A DNA stretch of 64,000 bases from Billgrantia antri (GCF_019430905.1 NZ_JAHYCA010000006.1:248001-312000), one strand, 5' to 3'; positions 27,976-36,884 are shown, counted from the first letter of the stretch. The notes: a model not told the origin generated them from the sequence alone. A program made the numbers and translations.

Positions 27976-28875
27976 TCAGCGTAACTGCCCGGCATGGCGC
28001 GACGCCATGACACGCTTCGGCCGAAGGGAGCCCGCTTTCAGCCCCCGGTAGGGGCCCAGTACGACCGACACGCAATACCCCAGCCCCGCCAGCAGGATAA
28101 TCGAAGGGCCGGAAGGCAGGCCAGCATGGTAGGAAACCAGTAGCCCCGTCACGCTGGAAGCCAGGGCGATGCCGATGGCAATGGCGATCATGCCCTCGAG
28201 CCGCTGGCTCCAGTAGCGCGCCGCCGCGGCGGGCAGCAGCATCAACCCGGCCGCCATCAGCGTGCCCAGCGTTTGAAACCCCATCACCAGGCTGACCACC
28301 ACCAGGACCATGAACAGGGCGTGCGTCCAGCCGGCGTGACGCCCCTGCAGCGTCAGGAACAGCGGATCGAGGCACTCGACCACCAAGGCGCGAAAGGAAA
28401 TGGCCAAGCCGACCAGGATGGTGCTGCTGCCCAGCGCCACCAGCCCCAACGTGCGGCCGTCCACCGCCAATATGCTGCCGAACAGGACATGCCCGAGATC
28501 CAGGGCGTTGCCCGAGAGGCTGACGATGGTCACCCCGCCGGCCATGGCAATCAGGAACAGGCTGGCCATGGCGGCGTCCTCCTTGAGGCCGCTGAACTGC
28601 GTCACGCCACCGGCAAGCGACACGGTGACCAGGCCCGCCAGCACGCCCCCGAGCATCATCAATGGCAGGGAGAAGCCGGCCAGCATGAAGGCAATGGCAA
28701 CGCCCGGCATGATGGCGTGCGACAGCGCCTCGCCCATCAGGCTCATGCCACGCAGCGACAGCAGAACGCCGAGAATCGGCGCCGTGAGCGAGAGCGCCAG
28801 GCAGGCCGCCAGGGCGCGGCGCATGAAGACATAGTCGAAAGGTGACGTGAGCCACCAGAGCAGTGAGTCGAGCAT
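27976..28875 (-). CDS. Second ZnuB-type metal ABC permease (orphan paralog)
   Basis: A 299-residue ABC-3 permease closely resembling ZnuB at 26057-26947. Shared motifs are FDYVFMRRALAACLALSLTAPILGVLLSLRGMSLMGEALSHAIMPGVAIAFMLAGFSLPLMMLGG and MGFQTLGTLMAAGLMLLPAAAARYWSQRLEGMI. No ATPase or binding-protein gene accompanies it; downstream is the znuCBA unit. A Zur-like box lies just upstream (28898-28920). It probably works with ZnuC as an alternative channel or forms a mixed transporter. The start at 28875 is the only one keeping the first helix. Confidence 0.88.
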   Translation of the reverse strand: MLDSLLWWLTSPFDYVFMRRALAACLALSLTAPILGVLLSLRGMSLMGEALSHAIMPGVAIAFMLAGFSLPLMMLGGVLAGLVTVSLAGGVTQFSGLKEDAAMASLFLIAMAGGVTIVSLSGNALDLGHVLFGSILAVDGRTLGLVALGSSTILVGLAISFRALVVECLDPLFLTLQGRHAGWTHALFMVLVVVSLVMGFQTLGTLMAAGLMLLPAAAARYWSQRLEGMIAIAIGIALASSVTGLLVSYHAGLPSGPSIILLAGLGYCVSVVLGPYRGLKAGSLRPKRVMASRHAGQLR

Positions 28876-28897
28876 GGCAAGTGTCAGGTCGTGATGT

Positions 28898-28920
28898 GAG
28901 ATATGTTATATCATAACAAA
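28898..28920. promoter_or_regulatory. Zur-like box upstream of the orphan ZnuB paralog
   Basis: GATATGTTATATCATAACA is the best Zur-like match in the window, with palindromic core ATGTTATATCAT. It lies 23 bp upstream of the permease start codon, in position to block the promoter. Confidence 0.75.
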
Positions 28921-28991
28921 ACATGCCAGGCCAAGCGGCCACTTACCCTATGCCGGTAGACGCGTTGCGTCGTACCGCTAAGCCGTTCCTT

Positions 28992-29657
28992 TCAGTAGCG
29001 CAGCGCCACGCCGACCTGGTTCGGGCTTACCAGGAAGGCGTACTCGCCCTTGAGATGCACGTCGCCCAGCGACACCCGTGCCGGCTTGAAGCGATTGATG
29101 GCCACTGAGGCCTGGCGCGGCTGGGTCTGTAGCTGCAGCTCGCTGATCAGCATGCCCGTCGCGAAGTTGATCGCCCCGTCACGCTCGCGGCCGTCACCCA
29201 CGGCGATCAACAACCCGGACGCGGCATTGATCGCCAGCGAGCCCAGGCGTGCCTCCAGGCTGCGGCGTTGGCGTTCCTCCTCGGCCACTTCATGCAACAA
29301 CCGGCGAGCGCTCTCGATATCGCCATCGCCTTCGCGCAGCTCGCGGTAGGCGGCCGGGTGCGGCTGGCGATCCATCAGCGTGCCGGCCAGCGCCAGCGCC
29401 GACTTCATCACGCCCACTCGGGCATCGTAACGGTCGTCGCGGTCGTCCGCCTCGCTGGCCTGATAGGTATTGAACGCCAATGAAGTGGCATAGACCCCGG
29501 CCCAGCCGTACCGCCACAGGTTGGCCTGGCGCTCGCCGCGGGCCAGGGCGTCCTCGTAGGCCTGGTATTCGCGCTCGCTGGATTGCGCCAGGGCCAGGGG
29601 AGAGGCGAGGAGCATCAGGGCAGCGCACACGAACGGCAGGAAACGGCAACGGGGCAT
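28992..29657 (-). CDS. Exported protein of unknown function
   Basis: A 221-residue protein starting at 29657, where AAGGAATCCCTC gives a ribosome site. A signal peptide (CRFLPFVCAALMLLASPLALAQ) is followed by a helical, charged N-terminal part (SSEREYQAYEDALARGERQANLW) and a C-terminal half that ends VGVALRY. I do not recognise a family. The Tyr-rich end and the alternating hydrophobic pattern near AINFATGMLISELQLQTQ could suit a small outer-membrane-associated protein. Single gene, divergent from tspO. Confidence 0.65.
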   Translation of the reverse strand: MPRCRFLPFVCAALMLLASPLALAQSSEREYQAYEDALARGERQANLWRYGWAGVYATSLAFNTYQASEADDRDDRYDARVGVMKSALALAGTLMDRQPHPAAYRELREGDGDIESARRLLHEVAEEERQRRSLEARLGSLAINAASGLLIAVGDGRERDGAINFATGMLISELQLQTQPRQASVAINRFKPARVSLGDVHLKGEYAFLVSPNQVGVALRY

Positions 29658-29757
29658 GAGGGATTCCTTGTCAGGCAATGAAGGTATGCCTTATGAAAGT
29701 AGCATTTGCCGAAGCGGCATCCCACACTGGCGGCACCGAGACACAAAGGAGTTGATC

Positions 29758-30235
29758 ATGGTTGGCGCCCCCGTCGCCTCCCGCCACTCGATGGCTATCC
29801 TGTCCGGCTGGCTGCTGCTGGTCGCCCTCGTGGCGATGGTCGGGGCCTTCACGCCCCCCGGCACCTGGTACGCCGAACTCGACAAGCCCCCGCTCACCCC
29901 GCCCGACTGGCTGTTCCCGGTGGCCTGGACGACGCTCTACCTGATGATGGCCGTGGCGGGTCACGCTGCGGGTGCCGGCGGCCGAGCGCGTCACGGTGCT
30001 GTGGCCGTTCGTCGCCCAGCTCGCGGCCAACGGGCTGTGGTCGATCCTGTTCTTCGGCCTGCACTGGGTCTTCGTCGCCCTGGCCGACCTGGTGCTGCTG
30101 TGGGGCCTTATCCTGCTGACGATCAGCCGTTTCGCCCGCGTGTCGTCGCTCGCCGCCTGGCTGCTGGTGCCCTACCTGGCATGGGTCAGCTTCGCGGGGT
30201 ACCTCAATGCCGGCATCGGCTGGCTGAACGGCTAG
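29758..30235 (+). pseudogene. TspO/MBR family protein, frameshifted
   Basis: The start at 29758 has AAAGGAGTTGATC upstream. The first 65 or so codons give the TspO N-terminus (GAFTPPGTWYAELDKPPLTPPDWLFPVAWTTLYLMMAVA). Around 29950-29956 the reading must move to the next frame to continue as WRVTLRVPAAERV, then PFVAQLAANGLWSILFFGLHWVFVALADLVLLW and VPYLAWVSFAGYLNAGIGWLN to the stop at 30235. Both halves are well-conserved TspO sequence, so the break is recent or a sequencing error. TspO is a membrane tryptophan-rich sensory protein that binds porphyrins. Confidence 0.85.
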
Positions 30236-30309
30236 CGTTGGGGCGGCCGGCCGTGACGGGCCACCGGCAAAGGCGTAGAGTCTAAGAATACCGCGACCTG
30301 GAGATTTCC

Positions 30310-30906
30310 ATGCCTCGTCAGCCACTTGACGACACCGCGCTCGACACCGTCTTCCGCCAAGCGCGGACCCACTACGGCTTCCGGCCGGAGCCCGTCGACG
30401 AGGCCACCCTGCGCCAGCTCTACGACCTGCTGAAGTGGGGGCCGACCTCGATGAACAGTCAGCCGGCTCGCTACGTCTTCGTGATGAGCGAAGAGGGCAA
30501 GTCGCGCCTGCTGCCGGCGCTCTCCGAAGCCAACCGCGACAAGGCTCACGAAGCCCCGGTCACCGTGATCGTTGCCGTCGATACCCGCTTCTACGAACAC
30601 ATGCCCAAGGTGTTTCCCAGCTCGCCCAACGCCCGCGAACGCTTTGCCGAAAACCCGGAAACGACCAGCGATACCGCCTGGCGCAACGGCACCCTGCAGG
30701 GCGCCTACCTCATTATCGCCGCCCGCATGCTGGGGCTCGACGCCGGCCCCATGAGCGGCTTCGACAACGCCATGGTCGACGAGGAGTTCTTCCCCGACGG
30801 CCGCTACAAGAGCAACTTCCTGGTCAACCTCGGCACGGGCGACCCCGAGAGCCAGCGGCCAAGGGGGCCGAGGCTGGCGTTTGAGGAAGTGGCGGAGGTG
30901 GTTTGA
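30310..30906 (+). CDS. Nitroreductase-family protein, RutE/malonic semialdehyde reductase type
   Basis: A 198-residue flavoprotein, matching the ~196 residues of RutE. Visible are the FMN-binding KWGPTSMNSQPARYVFV near residue 40, NGTLQGAYLIIAARMLGLDAGPMSGFD and NFLVNLGTGD at the C-terminus. RutE reduces malonic semialdehyde to 3-hydroxypropionate in pyrimidine breakdown. No other rut gene is nearby, so the substrate may differ. It lies just before the CRISPR locus. Confidence 0.85.
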   Translation: MPRQPLDDTALDTVFRQARTHYGFRPEPVDEATLRQLYDLLKWGPTSMNSQPARYVFVMSEEGKSRLLPALSEANRDKAHEAPVTVIVAVDTRFYEHMPKVFPSSPNARERFAENPETTSDTAWRNGTLQGAYLIIAARMLGLDAGPMSGFDNAMVDEEFFPDGRYKSNFLVNLGTGDPESQRPRGPRLAFEEVAEVV

Positions 30907-31032
30907 GGTGGGTGACCCATATCAAGCTTTAGAAAGGAATGGCGAATTTCCTACACGCCACTGGTGGCAACAGGGAATGAGGAGTGCTTATATAGTTACG
31001 AATAAGTAACAAAAAAGTACGACAGGGAACTC

Positions 31033-32007
31033 ATGGATGACCTTTCGCCTTCGGATCTAAAAACGATCCTGCACTCGAAACGAGCCAACCTCTACTACTT
31101 GCAGCACTGCCGCGTGCTGGTGAATGGCGGTCGCGTCGAGTACGTCACCGACGAGGGAAGTCGGTCTCGCTACTGGAACATCCCTATCGCCAACACGACT
31201 TCGCTACTGTTGGGTACCGGCACCTCGATTACCCAGGCGGCGATGCGTGAGCTGGCCAAAGCCGGTGTGCTGGTTGGTTTCTGCGGCGGTGGCGGTACGC
31301 CACTGTTCGCCGCCAATGAGGTGGATGTCGATGTCGCTTGGCTGACCCCTCAGAGCGAATACCGTCCCACGGAATATCTTCAATACTGGGTGCGCTTCTG
31401 GTTCGAGGACGAGAAACGACTGGAGGCAGCAAAAGCATTCCAGCTCGCACGGATAGATAGAATCGAAGCCCTATGGACCGATCGCCATCTCAAGGAGGCC
31501 GGTTTCACCGCTTCGGCGGATGCGCTTCACCAAGCCTTGGCAACGCATCGTGAAGTCATTTCAAAGTCTCCCACAACGACCGATCTTCTTACCCTCGAAG
31601 CGCGCCTGACCAAACTGCTGTTCAAGCTAGCCACCCAGGCCGTGGGCTACGGAGAGTTCACCCGTGCCAAGCGGGGCAGCGGTGCCGATCCTGCCAACCG
31701 CTTCCTCGACCACGGCAACTACCTGGCCTATGGCTTGGCAGCTACGGCTACCTGGGTTCTCGGCATCCCTCACGGCTTAGCGGTGCTGCATGGCAAGACG
31801 CGTCGCGGTGGCCTGGTGTTCGACGTGGCCGATCTGGTCAAGGATGCCGTCATACTGCCCCAGGCGTTTCTTTCCGCCATGCGGGGCGACGAGGAGCAGG
31901 AGTTTCGCCAGGCATGCATCGAGCGGCTGACTCGCACGGAATCCCTCGACTTCATGATCGACACCTTGAAGGACGTCGCGCTCGCGCAGGGAGGAGCAGC
32001 GGAGTGA
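31033..32007 (+). CDS. cas1: CRISPR-associated endonuclease Cas1, type I-F
   Basis: A 324-residue adaptation integrase, identical in length to the P. aeruginosa I-F Cas1. The likely metal/catalytic residues are Glu189 (LTLEARLTK), His253 (AVLHGKTRRG) and Asp267 (DVADLVKD). The N-terminal beta domain contains ILHSKRANLYYLQHCRVLV and GTGTSITQAAMRELAKAGV. With the Cas2 part of Cas2-3 it inserts new spacers at the leader end. It overlaps the next gene by 4 bp. The intergenic sequence upstream (30907-31032) is AT-rich and presumably carries the promoter. Confidence 0.96.
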   Translation: MDDLSPSDLKTILHSKRANLYYLQHCRVLVNGGRVEYVTDEGSRSRYWNIPIANTTSLLLGTGTSITQAAMRELAKAGVLVGFCGGGGTPLFAANEVDVDVAWLTPQSEYRPTEYLQYWVRFWFEDEKRLEAAKAFQLARIDRIEALWTDRHLKEAGFTASADALHQALATHREVISKSPTTTDLLTLEARLTKLLFKLATQAVGYGEFTRAKRGSGADPANRFLDHGNYLAYGLAATATWVLGIPHGLAVLHGKTRRGGLVFDVADLVKDAVILPQAFLSAMRGDEEQEFRQACIERLTRTESLDFMIDTLKDVALAQGGAAE

Positions 32008-35000
32008 ACGTCTTGCTAGTTTCCCAGTGCAGCAAGAACGCGCTCAAGGAGACGCGACGCATCCTCGATCAGTTCGCCGAGCGGCGCGGCGATCGTACCT
32101 GGCAAACGCCGATTACTCAGGCGGGGCTAGATACGCTACGCAAACTGCTACGTAAGACAGCACGTAAGAATGCCGCAATTGCCTGCCACTGGATCCGTGG
32201 GCGCGATCACAGCGAGCTGATGTGGATTGTTGGTGATGCCAAACGCTTCAACCTACAAGGAGCGGTACCCACCAACACGACTTCCCGGGATATGCTGCGT
32301 CGCAGCGATGAAAATGACTGGCATACCGGCGAAGACATCCTTTTGCTGGCCGCCATGGCCGCGCTTTTGCATGATCTGGGTAAGGCATGCGAGGCCTTTC
32401 AGCATCGGCTCTTAGGCAAGCTTGAGGGACGTAACCTCTACCGCCATGAATGGATCTCGCTCCGCCTGTTCCAGGCCTTCGTCGGAGAAGATGACGATAC
32501 GGGCTGGCTGACTCGCTTGGGGCATGAAGATAGCGCTGAGGACGAGTCGCCCTGGCTAGCGCGATTGGAGCGCGATGGATTGGATGACCTTTCCAAGTTG
32601 CCATTTCAAAACTTACCCCCTCTGGCCGCGGCCATAGGCTGGTTAATAGTCACTCATCACCGCTTACCCTTGATGCCGGGGGACAAGCTCCATGCTGATC
32701 CTGAGTCAGCTCGTTGGGGGAGAGAGAAACCCGTATTTCGGGCGGACCAGTTACGAGACCTGCCTGCGACAATCTCTGCCGACTGGAACGAGATCGCTGA
32801 CAGTCAGGACAAGAAGCAACAGGCGCTTTATTGGACCTTCAAGCACGGCCTGCCAGTGACCACGGAGAAGTGGCGTGAGCGCGCGCGGCATCTGGCACAG
32901 CGACTCCTGAAGCGCCCCCAGCCGGATCGATCTTGGCTGGATGAGCCGTATGCCATCCACTTGGCGCGGCTCAGCTTGATGCTGGCTGATCACCACTATT
33001 CCAGCCTGGAAGAGTTGCGCCACCGGGTCAGAGGGGAAGCGGGGTATCCTCTGTACGCCAATACCGTTCGCAAGACAGGCCAGCTCAACCAACCACTCGA
33101 TGAACATATATTGGGCGTCGAGAAGCATGCTGCTGCCGTTGCCCGGGCGCTGCCAAGCCTTACCAGCCACCTTCCGCGCCTGGCTCGTCACAAGGGATTT
33201 CGCAAGCGCAGCGACCACCTGCGCTTCCGCTGGCAGGATCGAGCCTATGATCTCACCCAGGCGCTGCGCGAGCGGAGCGAGCGGCAAGGGTTCTTCGGCA
33301 TCAATATGGCCTCCACCGGCTGTGGCAAGACACTGGCCAACGGGCGGATTCTCTACGCCCTGGCGGACCCGCAACAGGGTGCGCGCTTCTGCGTGGCTCT
33401 TGGCCTGCGCACCTTGACGCTTCAGACTGGTCAGGCCTACCGCGAGCGGCTCAATCTGGGCGAGGATGAGCTGGCGGTACGGGTCGGCGGTAGCGCCAAC
33501 CGTGCTTTGTTCGAACACTACGAGCGGGAGGCCGAGAAGAGTGGATCGGCCTCCGTGCAGCAGTTGATCGAGGAGGACGGACATGTGGTTTTCGATGGCA
33601 ATTTCGAGAGCCACCCGGTGCTGCGGCGGCTCAACGATGATTTTGGTACTCGGCCACTGATTGCGGCACCGATCCTGGTGTGCACCGTCGACCACCTGGT
33701 GCCGGCCACCGAGAGTACCCGAGGCGGACGTCAGATTGCGCCGATGCTGCGGCTGATGAGCAGCGATTTGGTGCTGGATGAGATCGACGATTTTGATGTC
33801 AACGACCTGCCTGCGCTGACCCGGCTGGTGCACTGGGCGGGGCTGCTCGGGTCGCGAGTACTGCTCTCCTCTGCCACTCTGCCGCCAGCGCTGGTACGGG
33901 GGCTGTATGAGGCCTATCGCAATGGGCGTGAGCACTATCAGCGCAATCGAGGCGTGCCCGGTTTGCCGGTGGATATCTGCTGCGCCTGGTTCGATGAGCA
34001 TGATCGACAGCATGCGGACTGCGCCAACGGCGAAGCCTTCGCTGAGTCGCATCGGCAGTTCGCGATACGGCGATACGGACGCTTGGCCTCAGATGCCATA
34101 AGGCGTCGCGCCGAGCTGGTGCCTATGGATGGAGTGGGCAAGGCCCCAGACGCAATAAGGCAAGCGCTGGCCGAACGGCTGCGTGAACATGTCACGGCTC
34201 TGCATGAACGACATCACAGCATCGACCCGCATAGCGGCAAGCGTGTCAGTTTCGGGCTGCTTCGTCTGGCCAATATCGAGCCGATCTTCGATGTGGCTTT
34301 GGCGCTCTATCGTCTGGGCGCTGTGGAAGGGCAGCGAATCCACCTGTGTGTTTACCACTCTCAGCATCCGCTACTGATTCGCTCGGCTATCGAACGACGC
34401 CTCGACCGTACGCTTGACCGGCGTAATGCCGATGCTGTGTTCGATCTGCCGGAGGTGCGCCGCTGCCTTGAGGTCTCACCGGAAGCGGACCAGATCTTTA
34501 TTGTGCTCGGCTCGCCGGTGACCGAGGTCGGCCGGGACCACGACTACGATTGGGCCATCGTCGAGCCCTCCTCCATGCGATCCATCATTCAGCTCGCCGG
34601 GCGGGTGCGGCGCCATCGCGAGGGTGAGTGCACCACGCCCAATATCCTACTGCTCGATACCAACCTGAAGCACCTTGAGAACCCGGGTGAGTTGGCATTC
34701 CGCCGTCCCGGTTTCGAGACGTCGCAGGAGTGGGCGCTCAACAGCCACTCCCTGCAGCAACTGCTGCAGTCCGAGGAGTGGCAAGTCATCGATGCCAGGC
34801 CGCGGATCGTCGCACGGGACACACTCAAGCCCCACGATAGCCTCATTGATCTCGAGCATGCTCGCTTGCAGGCCGCCATGGTCGAACCTCCCAGCAAGGT
34901 GCTGAGTAAGCGTGAATTGCGTGCCATGAAAGAGCCTCCACCGCCATCGCTGGGTGCCTATACCTGGTACGCCATGCCACGTGTTCACCTGCTGGGCGTG

Positions 35001-35360
35001 ATGCCACAGTGCCAGCCCTTCCGTGAGCAGACCACACCCCAGGAGGAGCTCATTCTCAGGCCGGATGAGAGCGGTGAGGAGTGGGATCTACACCGAGTCC
35101 ACAAGGGCGCCAGACGCGGCGAAAGTCTCTATGTGCCGGTCGAAGAGAGCTTGCTGACCCGCATCGAGCTGGACACCGTGGGGGGTAAGCGTATCCAGCC
35201 GTGGGGGGAAACGGACTATATGGAGGCACTGGTAGCACTGGCCGACGACCTGGAATTGCCGCTGGAAGAGGCTGCCCGGAAGTTCGGCACCGTGACGGTA
35301 CCCGAGAACCGGCAAGGGTGGCGTTATCACGCCGCGCTGGGGTTCACCAAGCGGCGTTGA
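32004..35360 (+). CDS. cas3f: Cas2-Cas3 fusion nuclease-helicase, type I-F
   Basis: A 1118-residue protein from a GTG at 32004 that overlaps the cas1 stop (GTGA). Residues 1-95 are the Cas2 domain (VNVLLVSQCSKNAL start). The HD nuclease follows, with His123-Asp124 in ALLHDLGKA. The SF2 helicase has Walker A STGCGKT near residues 437-443, DEID at 592-595, SSATLPP and the motif VI-like QLAGRVRRHR. The C-terminal region completes the I-F architecture. It degrades targets marked by the Csy complex and joins Cas1 in adaptation. Slightly longer than the P. aeruginosa protein (about 1076). Confidence 0.96.
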   Translation: MNVLLVSQCSKNALKETRRILDQFAERRGDRTWQTPITQAGLDTLRKLLRKTARKNAAIACHWIRGRDHSELMWIVGDAKRFNLQGAVPTNTTSRDMLRRSDENDWHTGEDILLLAAMAALLHDLGKACEAFQHRLLGKLEGRNLYRHEWISLRLFQAFVGEDDDTGWLTRLGHEDSAEDESPWLARLERDGLDDLSKLPFQNLPPLAAAIGWLIVTHHRLPLMPGDKLHADPESARWGREKPVFRADQLRDLPATISADWNEIADSQDKKQQALYWTFKHGLPVTTEKWRERARHLAQRLLKRPQPDRSWLDEPYAIHLARLSLMLADHHYSSLEELRHRVRGEAGYPLYANTVRKTGQLNQPLDEHILGVEKHAAAVARALPSLTSHLPRLARHKGFRKRSDHLRFRWQDRAYDLTQALRERSERQGFFGINMASTGCGKTLANGRILYALADPQQGARFCVALGLRTLTLQTGQAYRERLNLGEDELAVRVGGSANRALFEHYEREAEKSGSASVQQLIEEDGHVVFDGNFESHPVLRRLNDDFGTRPLIAAPILVCTVDHLVPATESTRGGRQIAPMLRLMSSDLVLDEIDDFDVNDLPALTRLVHWAGLLGSRVLLSSATLPPALVRGLYEAYRNGREHYQRNRGVPGLPVDICCAWFDEHDRQHADCANGEAFAESHRQFAIRRYGRLASDAIRRRAELVPMDGVGKAPDAIRQALAERLREHVTALHERHHSIDPHSGKRVSFGLLRLANIEPIFDVALALYRLGAVEGQRIHLCVYHSQHPLLIRSAIERRLDRTLDRRNADAVFDLPEVRRCLEVSPEADQIFIVLGSPVTEVGRDHDYDWAIVEPSSMRSIIQLAGRVRRHREGECTTPNILLLDTNLKHLENPGELAFRRPGFETSQEWALNSHSLQQLLQSEEWQVIDARPRIVARDTLKPHDSLIDLEHARLQAAMVEPPSKVLSKRELRAMKEPPPPSLGAYTWYAMPRVHLLGVMPQCQPFREQTTPQEELILRPDESGEEWDLHRVHKGARRGESLYVPVEESLLTRIELDTVGGKRIQPWGETDYMEALVALADDLELPLEEAARKFGTVTVPENRQGWRYHAALGFTKRR

Positions 35361-35385
35361 GGTGGGCCGGCGTTGGCCGGCCATC

Positions 35386-35457
35386 CTGCCTATGCGGCAG
35401 CACATTATCCCGAAAGACAAAGCGACAATTTTCTGAGCTGCCTTGCGGCAGAGCTAC
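35386..35457 (-). ncRNA. crRNA-like guide RNA with two pseudo-repeats (CreR/CreA-type candidate)
   Basis: Read on the minus strand, 35457-35430 is a pseudo-repeat: GTAGCT, the I-F stem CTGCC-GCAA-GGCAG and a perfect 8-base handle CTCAGAAA. After a short guide (35429 down to about 35404, 26 nt, versus 32 nt in the array) comes a second pseudo-repeat: GTG then CTGCC-GCATA-GGCAG at 35400-35386. Both stems match the array repeat stem. Csy4 should cut after each stem, giving a small crRNA with an authentic handle. The guide partly matches the sequence just upstream of csy1. Function as a Cascade-borne regulator is inference; the structure is seen directly. Confidence 0.8.
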
Positions 35458-35486
35458 AGGCTAGCTACATTTGATCTAAATAGCAC

Positions 35487-35520
35487 GAATCCCTTTACCC
35501 TAAAAATAAAACTACAATGG
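35487..35520 (-). promoter_or_regulatory. Predicted target of the crRNA-like RNA at the csy1 promoter/5' region
   Basis: On the minus strand, CC at 35520-35519 (the type I-F PAM) is followed from 35518 downward by a sequence that matches the guide at positions 1-5, 7, 9-11, 13, 15-17 and 19-21. Mismatches fall at 6, 8, 12, 14 and 18. Positions 6, 12 and 18 are the ones type I complexes leave unpaired. The site ends 12 bp before the csy1 start codon and covers the AT-rich stretch where its promoter should lie. Confidence 0.72.
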
Positions 35521-35531
35521 AGAATATTTTA

Positions 35532-36884
35532 ATGGCCAGTGACCCAGGGACAGGCCTGCGAGCCTTGATTGAAGGCTTCCTTCAGGAACGCTTCGATGCA
35601 AAGGCTGAAAAGCTTGTGCCCGACGACCCCAAACGCGATGAGCTGGTCGCGCAATTCCAGTTCGATGCCTGGATCAGCGACGCGGCGCGCCGAGTCGCTC
35701 AGCTCCAGGTCGTCACTCACTCGCTGAAACCGATCCATCCCGACGCCAAGGGCACCAACCTATACGTACCTCCAGAGTCGCTATCCGCTCATCCAGCAGT
35801 GGGCAGTCATGTTCTGCCGGCGGATTTCCTCGGCGATGTGGTCGGCAATGCCGCCGCTCTGGATGTCTACAAGTTTCTTAAACTCGAACACCAAGGAAAG
35901 TCACTGCTGGAGCGAGTGCTGGAGAACGACGCGGAACTCGCCGCTGCCCTCAGCGACGATCCTGAACAGGCCCATGCCTGGATGCAGGCCTTCGCTGCCA
36001 TTACCGAGCCGCGCGGCGGTGAGGCCTCACATACACGCGCCAAGCAGCTCTACTGGCTGGTGGGCGAGGATCCTGTCGATAACAACGACTACCACCTGCT
36101 AGCGCCGCTCTATGCTACGTCCTTGGCGCATAGCGTAATCCTGGCCATCAATGCGGACCGCTTCGGCGAAGCGGCTAAGGCGGCGCGCAAGGCGCGTCGT
36201 GAACAGGCGTTCTCTGAAGAGGGATATCACGACTACCCGAATCTGGCGGTACAGAAGCTGGGGGGAACCAAGCCACAGAACATATCCCAGTTGAATAGCG
36301 AGCGGGGTGGTAGCAACTACCTGCTGGCTTCGCTGCCGCCGCGCTGGGCTTCGCAGGATACCAAGGCGCCGTTGTTGACCGACTCGGTATTCCCGCGTTT
36401 CGGGCGGCGACGTGAGGTCAAGCGGTTAGTCAGCGATCTGAGGCGCTTCCTTGAATCCAGCCCATCGCACGATTACCAGGCCCGTGGTCTGCGCGATGAC
36501 CTGAACGCGGCGCTGATGGATGAGCTGATGCTGTTCACCATGCAACTCCATGGACTGCCGCCGGGGTGGAGTAATGATGATAAATGCCGACTGCCGGCTG
36601 AAGAGGTGTACTGGCTGGACCCCGGTCGAGCGGAAATCGACGAGGCGTTTCGTGAGGCTCGCGAGTCGACGGACTGGGAAAGTGCAATCAGGCAGCGCTT
36701 TGCCAACTGGCTAAACCATGCGCTTGGTCGCAAATTGCCCTTGGGTGATACCGAGCATCGCCACTGGTCGCGGGAACTGGAGCGTGATGCGACCTACCAG
36801 CGCTGGTTGGAGCGTGACCGCCGCTGGATGGAGTCGCTCGATCACGAGCTGGATGACTGGCAGGGAGGCCTTGGCAATGAGTGA
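35532..36884 (+). CDS. cas8f: Type I-F Cascade large subunit Csy1 (Cas8f)
   Basis: A 450-residue protein; P. aeruginosa Csy1 is about 434. The ATG at 35532 is preferred because GGAG lies ten bases upstream; an ATG at 35517 would add five residues. Family-like segments are PDDPKRDELVAQFQFDAWI, VTHSLKPIHPDAKGTN, DVYKFLKLEHQGKSLLERVL, KLGGTKPQNISQLNSERGGSNYLLASLPP and LDHGLGRKLPLGD-like NHALGRKLPLGD. Csy1 recognises the PAM with Csy2 and caps the 5' end of the crRNA. It overlaps csy2 by 8 bp. Its promoter region is the predicted target of the crRNA-like RNA at 35386-35457. Confidence 0.94.
   Translation: MASDPGTGLRALIEGFLQERFDAKAEKLVPDDPKRDELVAQFQFDAWISDAARRVAQLQVVTHSLKPIHPDAKGTNLYVPPESLSAHPAVGSHVLPADFLGDVVGNAAALDVYKFLKLEHQGKSLLERVLENDAELAAALSDDPEQAHAWMQAFAAITEPRGGEASHTRAKQLYWLVGEDPVDNNDYHLLAPLYATSLAHSVILAINADRFGEAAKAARKARREQAFSEEGYHDYPNLAVQKLGGTKPQNISQLNSERGGSNYLLASLPPRWASQDTKAPLLTDSVFPRFGRRREVKRLVSDLRRFLESSPSHDYQARGLRDDLNAALMDELMLFTMQLHGLPPGWSNDDKCRLPAEEVYWLDPGRAEIDEAFREARESTDWESAIRQRFANWLNHALGRKLPLGDTEHRHWSRELERDATYQRWLERDRRWMESLDHELDDWQGGLGNE

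Noticed and set aside
29954-29972. Programmed frameshift in tspO.
   Set aside because: No slippery heptamer or downstream pseudoknot is evident, and TspO is not known to use one. A mutation or sequencing error is likelier.
35361-35531. A CreT-like toxin RNA partnered with the crRNA-like RNA.
   Set aside because: I could not find a convincing tiny toxin frame or separate promoter in the 170-bp gap, and the guide points to the csy1 promoter instead. The autoregulator reading is simpler.
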